Shown: piece by piece, positions 59,700 to 64,000 of the stretch | Layout: each line of letters starts with the position of its first letter | Numbering within the stretch: the first letter of the stretch is position 1 | Assembly: GCF_009498035.1 (NCBI RefSeq) | Contig: NZ_CP034550.1 | Location: 5,022,001-5,086,000, forward strand | Origin: Saccharothrix syringae | Lineage (GTDB): Bacteria; Actinomycetota; Actinomycetes; Mycobacteriales; Pseudonocardiaceae | DNA: 64,000 bases | Reading direction: 5' to 3' | Notes under the pieces: model-generated | What the model saw: only the letters and a program-made list of their open reading frames with translations | Told to the model about the DNA's origin: nothing | The model's database searches: none | Position numbers and translations under genes: made by a program

Positions 59700-59940
59700 C
59701 CTCGAATCCGCCAACAACGCGTGCACCACAGCCCACGCGTCACCCTCGAACAACCCACGACCGACCAGACAGCAACCACCGGCCTCCACCCAACCGGTCA
59801 TCACCCCTACCCCGCACAACTCCGCCTCACGCTCCGCGATCTCCACCGCCACCTCGCGCTTGCCGCCCCAGGAGTGGTAAATCGAACCGGTGGGTGCCTC
59901 GGCCGCGCGGGCAACTGCCGCCCACCGGTCGCGGTGCGGC
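59700..59940 (-). pseudogene. TetR-family regulator fragment
   Basis: The minus strand encodes VARAAEAPTGSIYHSWGGKR and EVAVEIAEREAELCG, the recognition helix and following helix of a TetR protein. A short piece of the ligand domain follows (AWAVVHALLADSRV). The first HTH helices and most of the C-terminus are missing. It abuts the XRE/TPR pseudogene tail to tail, so 58.7-59.95 kb is a mosaic of relics. Confidence 0.55.
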
Positions 59941-60041
59941 CCTGCGCGCGCGGCAGTTCCGCCATGGCTCGCACGATTCACCGGTCGGTTCCCCCCGACG
60001 CGTGCTAGAACGGTCGCCCCAGAACGGCCGTCCAGAGGGGG

Positions 60042-60839
60042 ATGGGTGTGGAGGACGTCGAGCTGCCGGCGGGTGTCGTCCACTACGTCGCGGTCGGACA
60101 GGGCCCGCCGGTCGTCCTGCTGCACGGCCTGCTGATGGACTACGCGCTGTGGGACCGGGTCCTCCCGCGGCTGCCCCAGGGCTTCCGCTACATCCGCCCG
60201 ACCCTGCCGCTCGGGGCGCACCGGCGCGCCATGGACCCCGGCGCCGACCTCACCCTGCCCGGCCAGGTGCGGATCGTGGCGGACTTCCTGGAGGCGCTGG
60301 GCCTGGAGGACGCCACGCTCGTGCACGCCGCCTGGGGCGGTGCGCTGTTCCTCACCGCCCGCGGCCTCGACGGGCGCGTGGCGCGGCAGGTGGTGCTGCC
60401 GTGCCAGGCGTTCGACAACTTCCCACCGGGCGGGGTGCGGCTGCCGCGGGTCGGGTGGTCGCGCCGGCTGCTGCTCGGGCGGGTGGCGCGCCGGCTGCCC
60501 GACGAGCTGGTCCGGCGCTGGACCGAACCGGTGCTGCGCGACCCCGGCGTGCACCGCGACCTGCTGGCCTACCGCCACACCCGGTTCGACGCGGCCGGGC
60601 TGGTGCGCGACACCGAGGCGCTGAGCCGGTTCCGGGGCGACGCGCTGGTGCTGTGGTCGCCCGACAACCGGGTCGTGCCGCCCGCGCACGGCCACCGGCT
60701 GGCCGCGCTGATGCCCGGCGCGCGGTACGCCGAGGTGCCCGGCGCCTCCGTGCTGCCCATGCTCGACGAGCCCGAGGCCGTGGCGCGCGAGCTGTCCCGG
60801 TTCCTCACCTCGACCCGGCCGGTGCCCCGGCGCCGCTGA
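60042..60839 (+). CDS. Alpha/beta hydrolase-fold protein lacking the usual nucleophile
   Basis: This 265-residue protein has the alpha/beta-hydrolase pattern: VVLLHGLLMDYALWDRVLP (oxyanion strand), a QVRIVADFLEALGL helix and CQAFDNFPP. The nucleophile elbow, GNDWGG in related actinobacterial proteins, reads VHAAWGG here (residues 94-100), with Ala97 at the Asp position. The C-terminal His position is also not a His (PGASVLPML). It is probably not a hydrolase of the standard type. ATG 60042 follows AGAGGGGG. A TetR gene follows by 31 bp in the same direction. Confidence 0.78.
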   Translation: MGVEDVELPAGVVHYVAVGQGPPVVLLHGLLMDYALWDRVLPRLPQGFRYIRPTLPLGAHRRAMDPGADLTLPGQVRIVADFLEALGLEDATLVHAAWGGALFLTARGLDGRVARQVVLPCQAFDNFPPGGVRLPRVGWSRRLLLGRVARRLPDELVRRWTEPVLRDPGVHRDLLAYRHTRFDAAGLVRDTEALSRFRGDALVLWSPDNRVVPPAHGHRLAALMPGARYAEVPGASVLPMLDEPEAVARELSRFLTSTRPVPRRR

Positions 60840-60870
60840 GGTCAACGGTCCGGTTGGCTATCCTCGACGG

Positions 60871-61452
60871 GTGGCCTGGAACACCGAGCAGACGCGCCGC
60901 CGGTTGAAGGAGGCGGCCGTGGTGGAGTTCGCCGAGCACGGCCTGTCGGGCACCAGGGTCGAGCGCATCGCGGCCCGCGCCGGGGTGAACAAGGAGCGGC
61001 TCTACAACTACTTCGGCGACAAGGAACGCCTGTTCACCGCCGTGCTGTCGGACGAGCTGGCCAGGATCGCCGCGGCCCTGCCGCTGCAATCGCTGTCGGT
61101 CGACGACATCGGCGAGTACGCCGGGCGGCACTTCGACTACCACGTGGCCAACCCGCACCTGATCCGCCTGCTCCAGTGGGAGGCCCTGGAGCACGGCGGC
61201 GGGCCGGTGCCGGAGGAGGAGGGCCGGACCGTCCACTACCAGGCCAAGGTCGAGGCGTTCCGGGCGGCGCAGGAGCGGGGCGTGCTGGTCGACTCCGCCC
61301 GCGCGGCGGACCTGGTGTTCATGATCATGGCGTTGACGTCCTGGTGGCTGGCCGTGCCGCAGGTGGCGCGGATGGTCACCGGCGAGGCGGACCTGGCGCA
61401 GCGCCGGGCCGCCGTGGTGGAGGCGGCCCGGCGGCTGGCGCAGGCGGGCTGA
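60871..61452 (+). CDS. TetR-family transcriptional regulator
   Basis: This 193-residue repressor has an N-terminal HTH (VEFAEHGLSGTRVERIAARA, GVNKERLYNYFGDKERLF) and a helical ligand domain. GTG 60871 gives the usual length. It converges on an MFS efflux-type gene, whose promoter holds an inverted repeat that could be its operator. It may be co-transcribed with the preceding hydrolase-like gene. Confidence 0.88.
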   Translation: MAWNTEQTRRRLKEAAVVEFAEHGLSGTRVERIAARAGVNKERLYNYFGDKERLFTAVLSDELARIAAALPLQSLSVDDIGEYAGRHFDYHVANPHLIRLLQWEALEHGGGPVPEEEGRTVHYQAKVEAFRAAQERGVLVDSARAADLVFMIMALTSWWLAVPQVARMVTGEADLAQRRAAVVEAARRLAQAG

Positions 61453-61458
61453 GGGCTC

Positions 61459-62610
61459 TCAGGCCCGGACCCGGGGCCCGACGGCGACGACGGTCGCGGC
61501 GGCGGCGAGCAGGCCGCCCAGCACCAGGCACACCACCGCGAACCCGGCCGGCTCCAGCGCGGCGACCACGAGCGGGCCGACCCCGCCGCCCAGGCCGACC
61601 AGGAACCCGTACCCGGCCAGCGCCGTGCCCCGGGCGTCACCGGCGGCCTGCCCGACGATCGCGATCAGCGCCGGGATCGCCACCGCGAGGCCCGCGACGA
61701 ACACCGCGCTGCCGCCCAGCAGCGGCGCGGGCGACCCGGCGCCCGCCTCCAGCACCAGCCCGGCCGCGGCGACCAGGAACGCGGTGACCGCCACCCGGTG
61801 CGGGCCGAAGCGGGCGACCAGCCTGCCCGCGAACAGGCCCAGCACGATGCCCGGCAGCCCGGGCAGGCGCACCAGCAGCAGGTCCACGGCGTCGTGCAGG
61901 CCGTACCGCTCGCCCACGGCGGTGTTCAGCGCGGTGTACATGCCGACGAACGTGAACAGCAGCGTGACCGCGGCCGCGTAGGCCACCAGCAGCGGTGGCC
62001 GGCGGACCAGCTCGCCCAGGCGCGCGAAGGTCCGCCCCAGCGGCACGGGGTCGGGGCGCGGCACGCCCGGCAGCCGCACCACCGCGGCGGCGACGGCGAT
62101 CAGCAGCGGGACGACCAGCCAGAAGACCCAGCGCCAGCCCAGCGCGCGGTCCACCCCCAGCGCGTAGCCCTGGCTGACCAGGCCCGCCAGCAGGAACGAG
62201 CCGGACACCGCGGTGACACCCGCGGCGCGGCGGTGCGCGGGCAGCACCTCGACGGCGTGGGCCACGGCCACCGACGGCACCGACGCGGCCAGGAAGCCCT
62301 GCACGACCCGGGCGGCGAGCAGCGGCGCGAAGGACCCCGCCGCGCCCGCCACGACCGCGGCCACGGCGCCCGCGGCGAGCCCGACCGCCATCACCAGGCG
62401 GCGGTCGTAGCGGTCGGAGGCGGTGCCGAACAGCAGGTTGCCCACGGCGAACGCGAAGCCGAAGCCGGCGCCGACCCAGGCGGCCGCGGCCAGCGGCACG
62501 TCGTAGCGGGCGGCGATGCCGGGGAGCAGGGGGACGGTCAGGTACAGCTGGCCGACGGACAGGATCACGGCCCCGACCAGGACGGCCACGACCAGTGGTG
62601 CGCGGTGCAT
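61459..62610 (-). CDS. MFS transporter (drug-efflux/arabinose-type, 12 helices)
   Basis: This 383-residue membrane protein has twelve hydrophobic segments. The loop 2-3 motif NLLFGTASDRYDRRLVM marks the major facilitator superfamily, and GVTAVSGSFLLAGLVSQG suits DHA1-type exporters. ATG 62610 follows GGAG. Its stop is 6 bases from the convergent TetR stop. Regulation by that TetR through the upstream inverted repeat is plausible. The substrate is unknown. Confidence 0.9.
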   Translation of the reverse strand: MHRAPLVVAVLVGAVILSVGQLYLTVPLLPGIAARYDVPLAAAAWVGAGFGFAFAVGNLLFGTASDRYDRRLVMAVGLAAGAVAAVVAGAAGSFAPLLAARVVQGFLAASVPSVAVAHAVEVLPAHRRAAGVTAVSGSFLLAGLVSQGYALGVDRALGWRWVFWLVVPLLIAVAAAVVRLPGVPRPDPVPLGRTFARLGELVRRPPLLVAYAAAVTLLFTFVGMYTALNTAVGERYGLHDAVDLLLVRLPGLPGIVLGLFAGRLVARFGPHRVAVTAFLVAAAGLVLEAGAGSPAPLLGGSAVFVAGLAVAIPALIAIVGQAAGDARGTALAGYGFLVGLGGGVGPLVVAALEPAGFAVVCLVLGGLLAAAATVVAVGPRVRA

Positions 62611-62624
62611 GCAAATCTCCAACC

Positions 62625-62669
62625 TTGGCGTTGGAAGTGAAGGTAGCCCCGATCGACGACAAACGCCAA
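62625..62669. promoter_or_regulatory. Inverted repeat upstream of the MFS gene
   Basis: TTGGCGTT (62625-62632) and AACGCCAA (62662-62669) are exact reverse complements, 29 bp apart, in the divergent MFS/GNAT promoter. They form a candidate TetR operator. Confidence 0.45.
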
Positions 62670-62772
62670 CGGTGTAGTTGGACTATGGCGCGCGTCACTG
62701 GCGTCCGGATGGACTTCGATTTCCCCGCCTCCTACTGTCGCCATTTTCTTGCAATAACTTCCGGGGGGACGC

Positions 62773-63450
62773 ATGACCGGCTCCGCGCACGTCACGGGCA
62801 GCACCACGGCCGACCTGATCCGCCGCTGGCAGCGGGGCTGGGGCGAGTGCCGGGGCTGGGCACCGGCGGAGGAGGCGCGCGGCGCCCTGCACCTGCTGCT
62901 GCGCCTGCCCGGCCGGTGCCGCGAGGTCGTCGCCCTGCACGCCGACGACGACCCGGCGTCGGTGGCCGCGCTCGCCGCCGAGGTCGCCGCCGACCCCGAA
63001 CCGGCGTGGCTCACCGTGCCGACGACCCGGCCGGACGAGGTCGAGCGGGTCGTGAGCGAGGCGGGCCTGAGGTCGGCGGGCGCCCGCGAGTGGTTCATGA
63101 CCCGCGACCTGACCGGTCATCCCGCACCGGAGGCGGTCGACCCCTACCGGTGCACCACCGCCACGTCCGGCCGCGTCGTGACCGCCGAGGTGTGGCACGG
63201 GGCCGACCTCGCCGCCCGCGGGAACGTGGCAGTGGTCGACGGGGACGCGGTCGCCGACCGCGTCGAGACCCGGGCCGACCACCGCCGCCGGGGGTTGGGC
63301 GGCGTGGTCGTGGGCGCGCTGGCGGCCGAGGCCGCGGCGCGCGGCGCGACCACCGGCCTGCTCGTCGCCAGTACCGCGGGTGAACGCCTCTACGCGTCAC
63401 TGGGCTGGTCCACCCGCGCCGCCGTGGTGATCGCCACCAACGGCGTCTGA
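62773..63450 (+). CDS. GNAT-family acetyltransferase
   Basis: This 225-residue protein has a variable N-terminal half. The C-terminal GNAT core shows VETRADHRRRGLGGVVVGAL, the acetyl-CoA-binding R-x-x-G-x-G loop, and a terminal GERLYASLGW, typical of the last GNAT motif. It transfers an acetyl group from acetyl-CoA to an unknown amine or hydroxyl. ATG 62773 follows GGGGGGAC. It is divergent from the MFS gene. Confidence 0.88.
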   Translation: MTGSAHVTGSTTADLIRRWQRGWGECRGWAPAEEARGALHLLLRLPGRCREVVALHADDDPASVAALAAEVAADPEPAWLTVPTTRPDEVERVVSEAGLRSAGAREWFMTRDLTGHPAPEAVDPYRCTTATSGRVVTAEVWHGADLAARGNVAVVDGDAVADRVETRADHRRRGLGGVVVGALAAEAAARGATTGLLVASTAGERLYASLGWSTRAAVVIATNGV

Positions 63451-63599
63451 CCGGAAAGACACCCTCGGGTGATTCCCTTCGAACACATAAGGGCAATACG
63501 GGTGGTGCGACGACGAAATGTGCGGCCTCATTCGCCCGAACACCCACGCAGGGTGCCATAGGAATTTGCGCCTACCCGGTTCGCCATCGCGGGGTTACG

Positions 63600-63887
63600 G
63601 TGTCGATCCGCTCGCGTTCCCGGGTGCGGAATTCCTCCACGGAAGGTGGCGGCATTGAGGACGACATCGGCGTCTCCGGCAGGATCAACGTCCGGCAGGC
63701 GGACGGGAGCTGGAACCACTTCGCCTGGGTCCGCGACGGCAACGGCAACAACGACCGCTGCGGCGACGCCAACAACGTCGACGTGATCCGCGAGTCGGCC
63801 GACTACACGTTCACGATCTGCCAGCAGAACACCGCCGAGGGCGTGCGCTACAACTGCGCGACCTCGCCGGCCATCTCCGGGGCCTGA
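63600..63887 (+). CDS. Fragment of a small secreted protein (probable truncated gene)
   Basis: The 95-codon frame encodes an N-terminus of Ser/Arg repeats (SIRSRSRVRNSS) that does not look natural. It continues as a plausible folded domain, GRINVRQADGSWNHFAWVRD then DRCGDANNVDVIRESADYTF, with three Cys, ending TICQQNTAEGVRYNC. The last part resembles small exported Cys-containing proteins of actinomycetes, but no signal peptide is present in any frame upstream (63451-63599). It is probably a 5'-truncated gene. No function is assigned. Confidence 0.5.
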   Translation: MSIRSRSRVRNSSTEGGGIEDDIGVSGRINVRQADGSWNHFAWVRDGNGNNDRCGDANNVDVIRESADYTFTICQQNTAEGVRYNCATSPAISGA

Positions 63888-63935
63888 CGGCTCAGGACCC
63901 CGCGTCGCGGGAAAGCGGGAAAGCGGGGAAGCAAT

Positions 63936-63964
63936 GGCGCACGGCCCGCACGAGGCCGTGCGCC
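63936..63964. terminator. Hairpin near the right edge
   Basis: GGCGCACGGCC and GGCCGTGCGCC form a perfect 11-bp stem with a 7-base loop. It lies between the secreted-protein fragment and a gene entering from the right. Confidence 0.7.
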
Positions 63965-63982
63965 GCCCGCCGTCCGGCGCGG

Positions 63983-64000
63983 TCAGTCCTCCGGCCCGAA
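63983..64000 (-). CDS. Possible C-terminal tail of a gene beyond the right edge
   Basis: On the minus strand the last 18 bases read ...FGPED-stop. Together with the terminator just before them, this suggests the end of a gene whose body lies outside the window. Nothing more can be said. Confidence 0.25.
   Translation of the reverse strand, partial: FGPED

Overview
The window is GC-rich throughout, with G/C-dominated third codon positions, GTG starts and short GGAGG-type ribosome sites. Its protein families are typical of a filamentous actinomycete: eukaryotic-type Ser/Thr kinases, a LuxR-type regulator with an ATPase domain, XRE/TPR regulators, an ESX (type VII) PPE-like/EspG cassette, STAS/HATPase sigma-regulators, and CebR-type TGGGAGCGCTCCCA operators. 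The PPE-like protein with a 'PVIGE' tail and the DUF3558-like kinase sensors suggest a member of the Pseudonocardiaceae (Saccharothrix/Actinosynnema/Lentzea-like). The genus is an inference. I see no rRNA, tRNA, CRISPR array, integrase or transposase. The region reads as a chromosomal arm with many secreted enzymes, regulators and decaying genes.

Layout. 0-2.3 kb: a membrane-anchored binding protein (cut by the left edge) overlapped by its STAND-like P-loop ATPase, next to a relic of another periplasmic binding protein. 3-6.7 kb: anti-sigma kinase and STAS antagonist (convergent), a transmembrane Ser/Thr kinase and an L-asparaginase. 6.9-16.4 kb: a secreted metzincin-type protease, a decayed gene, an OleC-like adenylate-forming protein with eroded active-site motifs plus a coupled 101-aa protein, a frameshifted LuxR-family regulator, a secreted trypsin-like protease and a GH27 alpha-galactosidase with a ricin-type lectin domain. 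16.6-20.4 kb: small proteins (membrane, zinc-ribbon, DUF1330, a 55-aa protein), a four-helix Cys-rich copper-binding protein, a lipoprotein and a matrixin-like protease. 21-23.2 kb: two wrecked hemicellulase genes (GH43; GH2 plus CBM42) separated by a 9-bp tandem repeat.

23.2-33.6 kb: an FAD monooxygenase divergent from a GntR-TetR hybrid regulator, a LysR regulator divergent from a thiolase and CoA-transferase A/B operon (beta-ketoadipate-type), an AlkD-like repair protein, a fragment of ribosomal protein L28, a WYL regulator divergent from an epoxide hydrolase, and a PL6 lyase. 33.6-40 kb: a second sensor kinase with DUF3558-like outer domains, an FHA protein, a PL7 alginate lyase with a carbohydrate-binding domain, and a three-gene ESX cassette. 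40-45 kb: a minus-strand operon lacI - histidine kinase - response regulator - ABC ATPase - two permeases, divergent from a GH30 glycosidase. 47-49.8 kb: a large STAND protein with an N-terminal nucleotide-cyclase-like domain, NB-ARC and TPRs. 50-57 kb: an MFS transporter, a dienelactone-hydrolase-like protein lacking its catalytic residues, an AA10 LPMO under two CebR-like boxes, a penicillin-acylase-type enzyme and an NmrA-like reductase. 57.8-64 kb: LysR, an XRE/TPR pseudogene, a TetR fragment, an alpha/beta-hydrolase, TetR, MFS, GNAT and a fragment of a secreted protein.

Two themes stand out. Saprophytic carbohydrate and protein degradation recurs (GH27, GH30, PL6, PL7, AA10, proteases, and GH43/GH2 relics), with visible operator-like palindromes near several of these genes. 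The region is also eroding by small events: a 17-bp tandem duplication, an in-frame 24-bp duplication, single-base shifts and a nonsense codon can be read directly. The most intriguing intact systems are the cyclase-like/NB-ARC/TPR protein, the ATPase plus binding-protein pair, and the GntR-TetR fusion with its perfect 10-bp inverted repeat.
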